From the NCBI GenBank assembly GCA_014871385.1, contig CM026426.1, positions 71,886,756-71,950,755 of the forward strand: a stretch of 64,000 bases of DNA. The letters run 5' to 3'. The notes under the pieces are model-generated. The model saw nothing but the letters and a program-made list of their open reading frames with translations, was not told the origin of the DNA and ran no database searches. The position numbers and the translations under genes were made by a program. Positions 11,800-22,531 of this stretch are shown here, piece after piece (position 1 is the stretch's first letter; every line of letters begins with the position of its first letter). This DNA comes from Ceratodon purpureus (taxonomy: Eukaryota > Streptophyta > Bryopsida > Pseudoditrichales > Ditrichaceae).

Positions 11800-12795
11800 G
11801 CCCTTTGCCGGACGACGCTGCCTCGGATTGAATCCGAACGTACGTTGCCTGCTGCCCCTATCCGACCGTACCGGATCACCATCCGCGCTAGACCGGACTG
11901 GCACAATCTCTTGCCAAAGGCCGGATGCGCGAGGCTCGTATTATCCGGCGCCGTTTTCACTGTCCAGACACAATCCGCCTGTTCGAAGTTGGATTACGTT
12001 TCGCAAAGTTCCGACCCCTGCCATGTGCTCTAGAAGAACGACGCGATACTGTTTAATCAACGCGTCCTATAATCAACTATGTCTGCCTTCGCCGCAGTCC
12101 TGCCCCGAGGTTGCGACCGACCGATTCCAGGACGCGCACGTTTCGATCGGCGGACCACGTCCGAGCCTCTAATCCGTCGGGGTACCTCGTCCATGTCCGA
12201 TTGCGGAGTGACCACATTCCGGAAATCGATCGGATTTCAGGTAGTCCGCCCGTCCGTGGTTGATCCATCTCCGTACATGGGCCGATCTCACGGACTGCAA
12301 ACCACCTCTCCGATGTCAGCACACGAGTGCCATATATATGCAGATCTTGACCATCTTTTTCCTACAACGCGGACCAAAATCGAATCTGGTTACTGGACCG
12401 CCATCGATCCCGCCCTCGTCCGACCTCGTCCGCAGCACCCGGAACAACTCCGCGATGTTCCGCTTCCTGGTCCCGGACACGCTCGGGGAGTGCCATAAAA
12501 GATGCGACTCACCACGATCTGTTCTCCCTTCTTTGCACTGCGTGTCTCAGGACTTTGGGGTCTCGTCTGAGGTTCCTCTGCATGAGACCCAAGTGTGCGC
12601 GAGGGGTCAAGCATAGCCCACTGGAACGGACCGTCCGAACTCCATCGGAGATCTGGAACATAATCAGGGCAAGTCCATCCCTCCACCCTCGTTCAACGAC
12701 GCTAGAAGTGCGTTGTCGGGCGCAATTTCTGTAATAGGTCCATCTCACCTTAAATAGTGCGTTCACCCTCCAGATTCTTGCTTTCTGTCGCAGGC
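11800..12795. promoter_or_regulatory. GTCCG-rich divergent promoter block before the transposase
   Basis: A run of TCCG words (about 11815-12450) between the minus-strand 152-aa gene and the plus-strand transposase. CCATAAAAG near 12492 could be the transposase TATA box, and the pyrimidine tract ending TTTCTGTCGCAG just before the ATG could be the 3' end of a 5'-UTR intron. The frames open here on both strands are composition artefacts. Confidence 0.45.
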
Positions 12796-15700
12796 ATGCC
12801 GCGAAGAGTAGAGGCTTGGGATCAGTGGTGGCAAGACTTGGGCGTGGTGGGTGCGAGGCCTCAGAGACAGGTGAGGTGTAGAATTTGTAATGTGACTATT
12901 CTGTACCGTCGGGATAGAATGTTCACCCACTTTGGATACAAACCTTTAGGTGGTCCAGGTAACTACGGTATACAAATTTGCAGATTACTGAGTGCGCGGG
13001 TGAGGAGGTTGTTCGTAGACTGCGGAGGTGAAGTTCCTAGAAGAGAGCCCGATGATGTTCATGACATTGGCTTGGGAGGTGACGGGGTCCCAGATTCGGT
13101 AATACCTCAAGCTCCCGATAATGAGGGGGCGCGCGCGAATGATGGGCCAGCTATGCAGGAGCCCGATATGGCACCCCAGGGTTCTCTACCCAGGGAAATG
13201 CGTCGACTGAATATTGTGCAAGGATTCAACGCTTCCACGAAGCTTCGATTAGATAAAGTGTGGGCGACGGCATTCTACGAAGCCAATATCCCATTCAACG
13301 TTGTTAAGCATCCTGCCTTCATTAACGCCATTCGGGAAACAGTGCGATCCCGCTTCCGGCATACCTGCCGCCATCGATGGATGCTATTCGCACAAAATTG
13401 TTGACCGCGAGAAAGGCGGAAATGGTGAGACAAGTAAAGGAACTCACGAGCAATTCCATAGAGACATACGGTGTTACGATATGTTCAGACGGTTGGGACA
13501 ACGTCCAGAGTTGTCCTCTTCTGAATGTTATCCAGAGTGGGACCAGGGGCGACGTTTTCCTTGGAACCATAGACACGACGGGACATTACAAAGATAGCGA
13601 TTATATCGCTTCTCAGATCCGTTCGTTTGTGGATCGGGTCGGACCGCAACATGTTGTCCAAGTTTGCACTGACAATGCTCCGAACATGCTTGGATCCAGT
13701 CGGATGCTCGAGACACGATATCCTCACATTTATGTTCAAGGGTGTGCCGCACACTGCTTGGATCTGTTACTGGAAGATTGGGGGAAGGAGGATTGGGTGA
13801 AGCACATAGTCAGAAAGGCGAGACTTATTTGTTTATGGGTTAGAAATCATCATTCATCAATGGCTTTGTTTCGCAGGATGTGTCCCAATCTGACCATCCG
13901 TTTGCCCATTGAGACGCGGTTCGCGACCAATTTCATTATGATCGAGCATCTTGTGGAACTTCCGAATGCATTTGAGAGAATGGTCATCGATCCGGCGTTT
14001 GCAAGTATTTTAGCAACCTATACTGATGTGAACAGCTCAGCGGGGAAAAAGGTCCGCCTGATGCGGAAGTATGTGCGTGCGGACGGTTTCTGGAACACGT
14101 GCTATAACTTCTTATACATGGTCATCCCAGTGGTGAAGGCATTACGCCTTTTTGATGGGAAGGCACCTGCAATGGGCCTAGCTTGGAGGGCGATGTAAGA
14201 TTTGAAGAACCACGTCAGCAGTTTTTCCTCCCATTCGTTTAGATTGAACGCGGACCTAACAACAGACGCCATACTCGCATCCGACCACAGATGGGCTATG
14301 ATGTTGACAGATCTTCATTGGGCAGGTGCGATGCTGAACCCGACCCTACGTGGATGGGCGCCGCTTCATAACCACGAGGAGTCAAGGATCATTTTAAACC
14401 AGGTTCTTCGCAAGTTATCGTCTAACGAGGAGAATTACGTCCAGATCCTTGTCCAGTATCAGGATTTCCTCGAGAATCGGGGGGCATTTGCTGATTCAAA
14501 CGATCCCTAGGCGCACGGCACTGCTATCCATGAATGGTGGGACGCAATGGGAGGTGGAGCCCGGGCTCTTCAAACAATAGCTAGACGTATACTTGGATAG
14601 GTATGCTCTGTGTCTGCATGTGAGCACAACTAGAGCATGTACTCCTACATGCACAGCAAGGTGCGCAATAGATTGAAACATGTACGAGCGGAGGACACTA
14701 TGTATATCTACACGAACAGTAGACTCGTTTGTCACCGCCGGGCCCCGCGTCCGGCACAATGGTATGGCTTAGAGGAGGTTCATTCCGACGATGACCTCGA
14801 TGGCGAGGATCCGGGCGAGGACGACGAGGAGGAAGGCGTCGGGCAGGGAGGAGACCATGTAGCGGACCATGTGGCGGACGATGCCCGCATGGATGGTGTC
14901 GGACAGGGCGGATTTGGCATGGGGGGTGTCGGACTTGCGGACGACGATCCCCCCGAGAGCGACTTTGACGAATCTGGATCGGACGACGCAGGATCTGACG
15001 GTGACGACGGTGGCGATGTCCGGATTGCCGAGCTCTTCCACAATATGTTCGACGAAGGACACCGCCGGGATGCGGTTGAAGACATCCTCCGCCAGGATAG
15101 TCGCGTCGGACGGCAGGCGTATGCTGGAGGTGAGCGTCGAGCTCAGAGTCCGATCAATGCAGCAGAAATACAGTCGGACAGAGGAGATGGTAGTCCGGCC
15201 CGGAGGATACCTATCGTCGACACGGACTTCTCGCAGCCTTGGAGTGATTCTTTGTCATTTGGCCAGAGGGATTTCGACGAGAACCTGGCGAATATGGAGG
15301 GAGAGAGTCGAACAGTTTTTCAGGAGGATTTACCACCTATCAATCGCCGGAGAGATGAAATAACGGAGGAAGATTCGAGAAGGAGGATGGCCGATTAGGA
15401 AGTTCAGACCCCGTCTGAGGAAATACGCCGTCCCATAACTCGAAGCCTTGCTAGTACGTCCGGAAGTATGGCTCTAAACCAGCAACAGCCAGCTTCTGCC
15501 CTGCTCTCCACCCCCGTTGGTAGGGGTCACATCCTTCCGCAGCAGACCTCCGGCCGGGGACGCAAACGCCGAGCAATAGGATCCGCTGTAACCAACGGTA
15601 GCCAGTCCGTTGTTCTGACCGCGTCTTCTTCATGCAGCCGGCCCGTGCGGAGAGGGGTTCCATCTACGTCGATCCGGGACGTTGCGGCACGTGCATCTAG

Positions 15701-16040
15701 TTGTACGACTGGGGAAAGAGTGTCGAGTGGTCATGCAAGGAGAAGTGTTATCCAACGAACAAGAAGAGGTGTAAAGCAAAAGAAAAGGTTCCAGGGGACT
15801 GCGTTGTGCTTCGCCCCGTACGAACTTGACAACTCCGAAGGTAGACCAGAACTCGATGAAAATGGAATACGCAACCCCCAAGGATCCCGTCCAACGAAGA
15901 AGCTAGTTATCACTAGAGACGATGAGTTGCGTCTAAGCACTAGAAGTCCGCGGACTGATGACGACATGAGCACAGATGAATCCGAGGAGGACCGACGTTG
16001 CGACGAAGCCAACGACCCAGCTGTTCGGATCCGAGAGTGA
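12796..16040 (+). pseudogene. hAT transposase with long acidic C-terminal extension (decayed)
   Basis: Starts at MPRRVEAWDQWW. A BED-type finger lies at residues 28-62 (C-x2-C...H45...C62). Next comes a DUF659-type region (FYEANIPFNVVKHPAF). The catalytic Asp motifs are ICSDGWDN and CTDNAPNM, followed by QGCAAHCLDLLLED, an LRGWAP region and the hAT dimerisation block (IHEWWDAMGG, LQTIARRIL, SACEHN..SMYSYMHSKVRN). After that the frame runs about 450 residues further as Asp/Glu/Gly-rich then Ser/Arg-rich sequence, which is not usual for hAT transposases. One frameshift lies near 13340. In-frame stops lie at 14196, 14508, about 14576, about 14629 and 15396; all can come from C-to-T changes (for example the CERNW Trp). 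It cannot make a full protein as it stands. Confidence 0.88.
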
Positions 16041-16600
16041 ACGCTCGCCTAGTCTTCATACTACGATATGAGGAGACCTCCATTCCGTACTTATCCGAGC
16101 CGTATCCGACAACCTCGTGACCCGTCCGCGCTTGAATCGGTCTGCTCCGCGACAGATGTGCGACCTCTCTCCGCCCACGATTAATATCCCCGTTTGGTGG
16201 CTCTCCGACCTCGTCCGCCATGGACTCTTTAGTGTTCTGTGTCTTGCCCCTCCCGTCCCGCGGCCTTGGAAACTTCTCCCACTCCCACTCCCCCTCCTCG
16301 CACTCCCCTCGCGCCATCCTCACTTCTGTGTCGGACATGCACTCTTGGCTTCCCCGGATATGGCAATGTCCGACTCACTGTCCGGCGCCTAGACTGATTG
16401 GATGATCTCGGAGGCTACTTGTCCGATCCCGTTGCCGGATGTCCGCTGCAGGCCGGACGGGGTGCATTGTAATCTTCGTCCCCGTTTGCGTACAGTTCAG
16501 TTCCCTTCCGTGCGTACTAGATGGCACCCTCCGCGGTCCGTCCCTCAATTTTGTCTATTTTTTCCTGTTCCGAATAATAAAAATATCATTATTTTGTAGA
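16041..16600. promoter_or_regulatory. GTCCG-rich block and 3' end of the transposase gene
   Basis: TCCG words cluster from 16080 to 16550. GAATAATAAAAATATC near 16570 is a likely polyadenylation region. The frames here are not coding. Confidence 0.4.
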
Positions 16601-17297
16601 GCATGCATCGTGGGAAGTCCCATTTGGTAAAGTATTCCATATCTGGATGTAATTGTACGTGATTTACAAAGAGAGTGAGAATCTATATTATAAAAAACAA
16701 ATGGAATAAGGAAAACATCGGAATTTTTTGGCATCCGTTTTATAAAAGCACAAATAACAAGTTATTAAAGCATGTGTCAATCATTTACTAATTTCAGCAT
16801 TTACATTCCAAGATTCCTATAAAATCTCAAATCTTTGGAGATATATTTTTAAATAATTTTTTAAATGTTTGTTTATGCAACCAACACATGAGTATAGTAA
16901 TTACATTCATATAACAAACATGTGCATATAACAAACATGTGCATACGTGCTCTCTAAACCCAAATCCCATTATCCTCATTGTTACTGTGTCTTGTCATCT
17001 CCATTATTGTATCAGTTTACTTTCACTCGTATGCCATACCATCGATCATATTCACCATTTTATTTTATTTTTACTATTATTTCGATTCTGCTATGAATAA
17101 CCATTTTTTAGTTATTCATCATATCTTATTTAACTGTTTGTATTATTTTATGTGCTATCACTTATTTCTTTTATCTTTCACGATTTTTTATCTATATCAT
17201 CTTTAAAATACTATTATTTAAAATAAAACTTCTTTAAAAAAAATCTATATCAACATCTGTTTATCTTTAAATGAATAATAAACACATCAAAGTAAAG

Positions 17298-17458
17298 AAA
17301 AACGTATAATAAACACATCAAATTTAACATTGCTAAATTACTCAATTTGTTAAAAGTCATATGTTGTTTGTGAATCATTCTTTGAATACACAAAATATTT
17401 AATCGTCATCCAAGAACAATAATGACGCTAAAAACTTATAACTTTAGCAAATCATTAT
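17298..17458. repeat. 161-bp direct repeat, copy 1
   Basis: Begins AAAAACGTATAATAAACACA. It matches 17959-18119 with two or three differences and no gap, at a constant offset of 661 bp. It might be a terminal repeat of a small retroelement or a local duplication; no TG...CA ends or priming site seen. Confidence 0.85.
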
Positions 17459-17958
17459 GGTTAAGGGAGAGAATGGACTACACTGAAATATAATACATTA
17501 GTATGGGAGGTTGGAGGAACTAAAAGTAAAAAAAAAATTAAAAAAAAACGAATAGGCATTCGAATTATAAAATAATGTTAACCACGGAGAAAAAAAATCT
17601 CAAGGCGAACATTAATAACCACCTTATCAAATCAGCGGCTGGAGGTGCTTTTATAGAAATGACCATTTGCAAGGTTGCCACTACCTAGTCTCTTTGAGAG
17701 GTCGTGGTTGAGCATGAATCTGTTCTTCAGGAGCAACATAAACTCTTATCGAAATCCCATTCATAATCTGCTATATCAGGGTCGAGACCACTGATAATGT
17801 TTGTGAGATAGAGCATGTGATGGACATGTGAGTAATATATTAGCTTGAGTATGACATAGCCAAGTCCTGCTGGTTCCTCTGTTAAACACATCAAAGTTTA
17901 ACATAAAGTTTAACAAAAGATATATGTATTTGGTCAAATATGAATTAAAAAGGTAAAA

Positions 17959-18119
17959 AAAAACGTATAATAAACACATCAAATTTAACATTGCTAAATA
18001 ACTCAATTTGTTAAAAGTCATATGTTGTTTGTGAATCATTCTTTGAATACACAAAATATTTAATCGTCATCCAAGAACAATAATGACGCTAAAAACTTGT
18101 AACTTTAGCAAATCATTAT
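17959..18119. repeat. 161-bp direct repeat, copy 2
   Basis: Second copy of the 17298-17458 unit. A shorter related piece (TAAACACATCAAAG) lies between the copies near 17883. Confidence 0.85.
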
Positions 18120-19589
18120 AGTATAGAGAGGTTGGGCTTTTTTACTACCATTAGATTGGGCGTTGTCGTACCACTATACTCGTCAAGCAATGTGGCAACT
18201 TAATGTTCAAAGCAATGTAACGTTGCGGTAAGTTGCGGTTAAGATTTAATTGAAACGCCTTTCATATCCATAACTTTTGGCCTACATATGTTAAACCTTT
18301 TGCATACACGCCAACCAACTTTGTCATACATAGTTAAATCGTAGTATAATTTATACGGTCGTTATATTTTTTAAGGAAATTTAATTGTCCTCATTGTTAT
18401 TGTAGTTGGACTTCTATATTATTTTTTAGTCTACTTTCACTCTTATGCCATCTAATTGATCATTGCCACCAATTAATTATATTTTTAATACCGTTCCAAT
18501 ACTCCCATCAGTAATCACTCTGTATTTATCCTTTTTAACCCCTAAAAGACAATCTGCCACATTTGGGCATCTTTTGAATTTGGGCATGTACCTATGTATG
18601 CAATTTATATTGTAGGTGGGCCGTTTGGAGATCTTCGTGTGGGTATTATTATTTTTCAATTCCGACATCGGGATCAAAAGTTATGAAGGTTTAAGTGTCA
18701 AACGCTGCTGGTTGGGCAGCTGCTGAATGTTTCGAAGCCACTGTGAATGCAGCAAATTCTGCCCAAAACTGCCCAAAATCTGCCAAAATCTGCCCAAAGA
18801 CGAAACTTTGAAATTCCACCAAAAATTGAGATTTTGATATTTTTCAAAAATAAAAATTTCTATGCATAGAGAAGACGATAAAGCATGTTTCCGCCGTTCC
18901 GATTTCCATGCCAGGAATTTTCCATATGCTATTTTTATAATTCAAAAACGGCCTTTGTTTGTGAATTTCAGTATACCCCCTAGCGGAAAATGATTTTTTT
19001 GGCAACGTTTCACAACTTTTTTGAATATAATTTTCTCAACACAATTAGCTATCTCAATCTTCTTTGACGTGCATCTAAAGCCCTAAAATCCATAATGCAA
19101 AAAAATGGTTTTTTGGGCCTCCAAAACTCTGATGTCCCCTTCTTTCGCAGGGAATAAAAACTTGTTTTCCTATTTTTGACCGTTATGATCTTGCAATTGG
19201 TGAAGAATGAGTGTATGAGATTTGGTGAAGATGTAGACATAGAAGTTAGCTACAAGATCTTACGGTTTGATGTACAAAAAAAAACCCCAAGTTTGCAGAA
19301 TCCACCTTGCTTTGAAAGGAGCTGTTTTCAGGCAGTTTTGATGAAAAATACCCTCAGAACTTTAGGGGTTAATATCGTATTTAACACTCAGTATTCTCTT
19401 CTGTACTCCCACCTCATTCCTTTATCATTCACAAATTTGTTTCTATATCATCCTTATTTAAACATTATTTCATAATTTCTCTATAACTTTTCCTTAATTT
19501 TTTTTTCTTATTAAACGCCTATTCATCCTTCTTCATTCATAGCGTTTTCTTTTCTCCATGAATTTTGTATTTTTGTTTATTCTTGGCTG

Positions 19590-20126
19590 CGTGGTCCGTG
19601 ACAATCGCTGTGATTGGAGAATCGGAACGATTGAGCCATCGGAATCTGCGTTCATCAGTGGGAATTACGCGGTCAGTGGATCGGACAGGTCAGGAGCGTG
19701 CTCTCGTCGGATCAAAATGCACTCGGGTTCAAGCGGACGGGATGCGGAGAGCGCGGATACGAAGGTCGGACGACGGATTGCAATGTCAGATTTGAGTGGA
19801 CGTTCTTCTTTAAGCCATGCACTAATATGTCTCCACTCCCAACAAAACATCAGTACTTATGATTAACATGCTTGATTTAATCATTGTCACTCTTTCCCTG
19901 CTCTCGGATATCATGTCAAATGCATTGTTCAGTCATTATTCACTCATTCTTCTACAACGGCAGTCTACTGTCTACACGGTAGATTACCTAGGCTCTTCCA
20001 CGATATGCGTATAGTATTTTTGGTTATTCTTGAGACTCTCGTTTTAGAATGAACAGGGTGCGTATTTTTGAGACTGTCATTTGAGACTCCCACTTGACTC
20101 TCCTGATTTCCGCATCGTCTCGTAGC
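19590..20126. promoter_or_regulatory. CGGA-rich block before the 20.1-kb ORF
   Basis: The hAT-type word cluster resumes here, now mainly as TCGGA/GCGGA (minus orientation), at 19595-19800. Then comes a T-rich spacer leading to the ATG at 20127. Confidence 0.4.
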
Positions 20127-20741
20127 ATGGCCGGGAGCTCCTCGTTTAGAATGCCTAGTTCGACAGAGTCCTCCCCACACCCTAAGACCGCCACGGATGT
20201 TTTGCAGTGGCTGCTTGTAACCCGCGTGATGCACGAGATTCGAGATTTCCGGTATTTACCAGATCACCAGGATATTGTGAGGTCTTTGTTGAATACTTCT
20301 CGTGATTTCCAGTGGACGCCCATTATGCAGGAGCAGTTCACCAATGTCAACAATGTGTTGAACTACACGTGGATGGGACGGAGTTTACTCGCAGTCAGAG
20401 CTGCGAACTCGGGAGATCAAAAAGCACACGTCTCGGCTCACGCGCAGAGCGGAACTCCCACGAACTCTCAGACCGGATCACCCACAAGCGCGCATCGCGA
20501 GACGGTCATCCCCGCTCCAATCCGACCGGGCACATCTACACGGACCCTTGCCGAAGGTGGCCGAGTCGCAGTGCATTGCAGAAGTCGTGAACGGCGGCTT
20601 AGTCGCGATTACGAAGGTATCCGTCTTCCATTTCCTGCTTTTCGCGGATCCACGACGCCCCGGCGCGTCACTCGCGACCAGGGAACGCAGACCGATTTCG
20701 TGGATCTTCTGTCGGAGCCGGAATGTACTTGTAACTATTAA
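20127..20741 (+). CDS. Hypothetical 204-aa hAT cargo protein
   Basis: Start chosen at MAGSSSFRMPSS rather than the in-frame ATG 33 bp upstream, because the upstream part is not protein-like. Residues about 20-90 look folded and helical (TATDVLQWLLVTRVMHEIRD, LPDHQDIVRSLL, MQEQFTNVNNVLNYTWMG). The remainder is Ser/Thr/Arg-rich and ends EPECTCNY. No family recognised and no internal stop. The GTAAGT at about 20750 could be a donor to a further exon, for example the frame at 20753-20944. It lies downstream of a CGGA-rich block like the other hAT genes. Confidence 0.5.
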   Translation: MAGSSSFRMPSSTESSPHPKTATDVLQWLLVTRVMHEIRDFRYLPDHQDIVRSLLNTSRDFQWTPIMQEQFTNVNNVLNYTWMGRSLLAVRAANSGDQKAHVSAHAQSGTPTNSQTGSPTSAHRETVIPAPIRPGTSTRTLAEGGRVAVHCRSRERRLSRDYEGIRLPFPAFRGSTTPRRVTRDQGTQTDFVDLLSEPECTCNY

Positions 20742-21435
20742 TCCATTTGTAAGTGGACACTACGGAGCCATATGAAGTGGAACAGTTTATGGGCTTATTA
20801 GAATGGAGCGGGTATCCGCGCAATGGAAGGGGTGGACCTGCATTCGAACGAACAATTTTGTTGAAGTATGAATCCGCCAGCTATGCAATGCAACTTGCTT
20901 TGAATCCGCCTCTTCTGAGGGTCTGCTGGAGCTGCGGTGCATAATGAGCTTTGCAATTTTTAAGCTTCATTTTGAGAACTTTTCTTCCCTGTAACTTACG
21001 TCTCACATATCCCTTTTTTGCAGTTCCTGTTTTTGATTTACGGAAAGTGATCCTAGGTTGGGTTACTCGGCTTTTCTAATCCTGCACAAACTTTTGCTAG
21101 ACATATTGTTACTATCGGTTTATGTCCCTTTTTACTATGTATAGAACAATGCTTTGGCAACGTCCAACAAAGTCCCAATTTTGTAAGATTCTCGTCCAAT
21201 GGAGTTGGCGGCGTGCATTAAATCCCGGATCATTCATTGTCGTGATATGGAGTCCGCGTTGCGTTATGGAATTCTGGCTCTGACGGCTGTCATGTGCCTG
21301 CCTTACCCCTTATTAATTTTTGCGTATGTTGTGTATCCTCTCCATGTACGATACTGGTGTTTTAGCCAGGGCAATGCGTGAAAGAGTCTTGCATGCGGGC
21401 TTGTAATCTATCTTTTGCAATGGAATTCCTTTGCG
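20742..21435. other. Spacer with short frames only
   Basis: Contains possible 3' exons of the 20.1-kb gene (an open frame 20753-20944 with TILLKYESASYAMQLALN) and a hydrophobic frame at 21199-21381. Neither could be confirmed by splice logic. Confidence 0.3.
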
Positions 21436-21690
21436 TCAAAAAATTAAAAAAACTCTTGCATGCAACCTCCACCTATATGGTTCCTTCCTTTTTTTCTCGA
21501 ACACAATTCTGAATGTGCAACTGTCCAGTAAGAACTCACTGTAGAGCTGATCATCACAGAGTACTGCTATAACGATTAATCCAACACCCGGTCGGACACA
21601 TCCTTGCAATTCGAACTCATCCTCATCGTGATCCGTAACTCTAAACTTAAGGAATACCTTCGAACTGGTGATAGTTTTGTACATGTACAA
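21436..21690 (-). CDS. Possible small minus-strand hAT gene (last exon)
   Basis: An 84-residue frame that reads like a beta-rich domain: KVFLKFRVTDHDEDEFELQG, VRPGVGLIVIAVLCDDQLYS, then SCTFRIVFEKKRKEPYRWRL. Not recognised. It would be transcribed away from the CGGA-rich block at 21.9-22.1 kb, mirroring the divergent arrangement at 11.2-12.8 kb. The upstream exon and the start are not resolved, so this may be a fragment. Confidence 0.3.
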   Translation of the reverse strand: MYMYKTITSSKVFLKFRVTDHDEDEFELQGCVRPGVGLIVIAVLCDDQLYSEFLLDSCTFRIVFEKKRKEPYRWRLHARVFLIF

Positions 21691-21889
21691 TGCTCCTGTA
21701 TCCTATCTTCTATGTGAAAAGTCGTCCGACGAGGACCTCAATCGGGTCTTTGAGATGAAGTTTGCTCTTTGGCGCAAAAAACAGCCAAGAAAAATAATGA
21801 AAAAATAATAAGGAAAACTTTAATCGATAAAAAAACAAGGCTGACCGACGCAACAGAACCTTGTCCCGGATGGCGTGATAATTGGGGAG

Positions 21890-22235
21890 CACCAAAGCTT
21901 GAAAGGGCGATACAACGGACAAGTTCGGACGAGGTCGCTAGTCACGGCTGTACTCTGGAACGTTCGCGCATGTCCGCGATACAGCGGACTACAATCCGGA
22001 TTGTAGCGCGGACTACGGACTGCAAGCCGAATTGACAATTCCGAATCAGAATGCGGATCAGTAGTCGGACTGGACGTCCAATTCCTGGTCCGAACCGCCC
22101 TCGAACGGAAAGGGAACGTTGTGCACTTGATAGGGAGCGCGGGATGTGGAAGGGAGCGAGTAATGCGAAGGGGCAAGAGCAGGATGGGCAGTGGGTCGGG
22201 CGGGTGCGGAACAGAGAGGCAGACACGTATAAAAG
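21890..22235. promoter_or_regulatory. CGGA-rich block and TATA box of the coiled-coil RING gene
   Basis: Closely spaced TCGGAC, GCGGAC and TCCGG words occupy 21918-22090. TATAAAAG at 22228-22235 follows. ATTCT|GTAAGTAC near 22365 may start a 5'-UTR intron before the ATG at 22532. Confidence 0.5.
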
Positions 22236-22531
22236 GCAAGTTCGGACGCACATTTGTTCTCCACACTTCTCAATTTTTGCGCCCAGACCGCTTGCCTCTC
22301 TCTGAGTGTGCGGGCGCGCGGGGTGCGGGGTGAGCGTGGGGTCCTTGTACAACCTTAATATTCTGTAAGTACTAAATTGACCCTATTCGTGTGCTTTGTC
22401 ACATTATATACTTAATGTTAATTTTTTCCCTGGAACCCAGCATATGCAAAGTGTCCGTTTAGGGTTTAAGAGTAATCGTATCAGGAGCTAACCAAGATAC
22501 TGTGAGCAGGTCCGAAGTTCGCAGCACGAGG

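Larger units (their letters stand above)
16601..19560. mobile_element. AT-rich block inserted in the hAT
   Basis: About 3 kb whose composition breaks sharply from the GC-rich, GTCCG-rich hAT on both sides, with no GTCCG clusters. It holds a 161-bp direct repeat (listed), a 17-bp tandem pair at 16908-16941, a second loose repeat (16970-17050 like 18390-18470) and a 12-bp inverted pair (TTAACCCCTAAA near 18536; complement near 19366). At 16682, ATCTATATTATAAAA resembles the 5' end of some plant Helitrons, but no matching 3' hairpin-CTRR end was found. No protein gene. Exact borders are unclear. Confidence 0.5.

Noticed and set aside
12077-12766. ORFs of 81-139 aa on both strands before the transposase
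   Set aside because: Same GTCCG composition effect in a promoter-like block.
16682-16700. Helitron 5' end
   Set aside because: ATCTATATTATAAAA fits, but I found no hairpin plus CTRR end, and no RepHel frame, so it is not listed as an element.
18536-19377. DNA transposon bounded by TTAACCCCTAAA inverted pair
   Set aside because: Repeats are only 12 bp, inside AT-rich DNA, with no visible target duplication.
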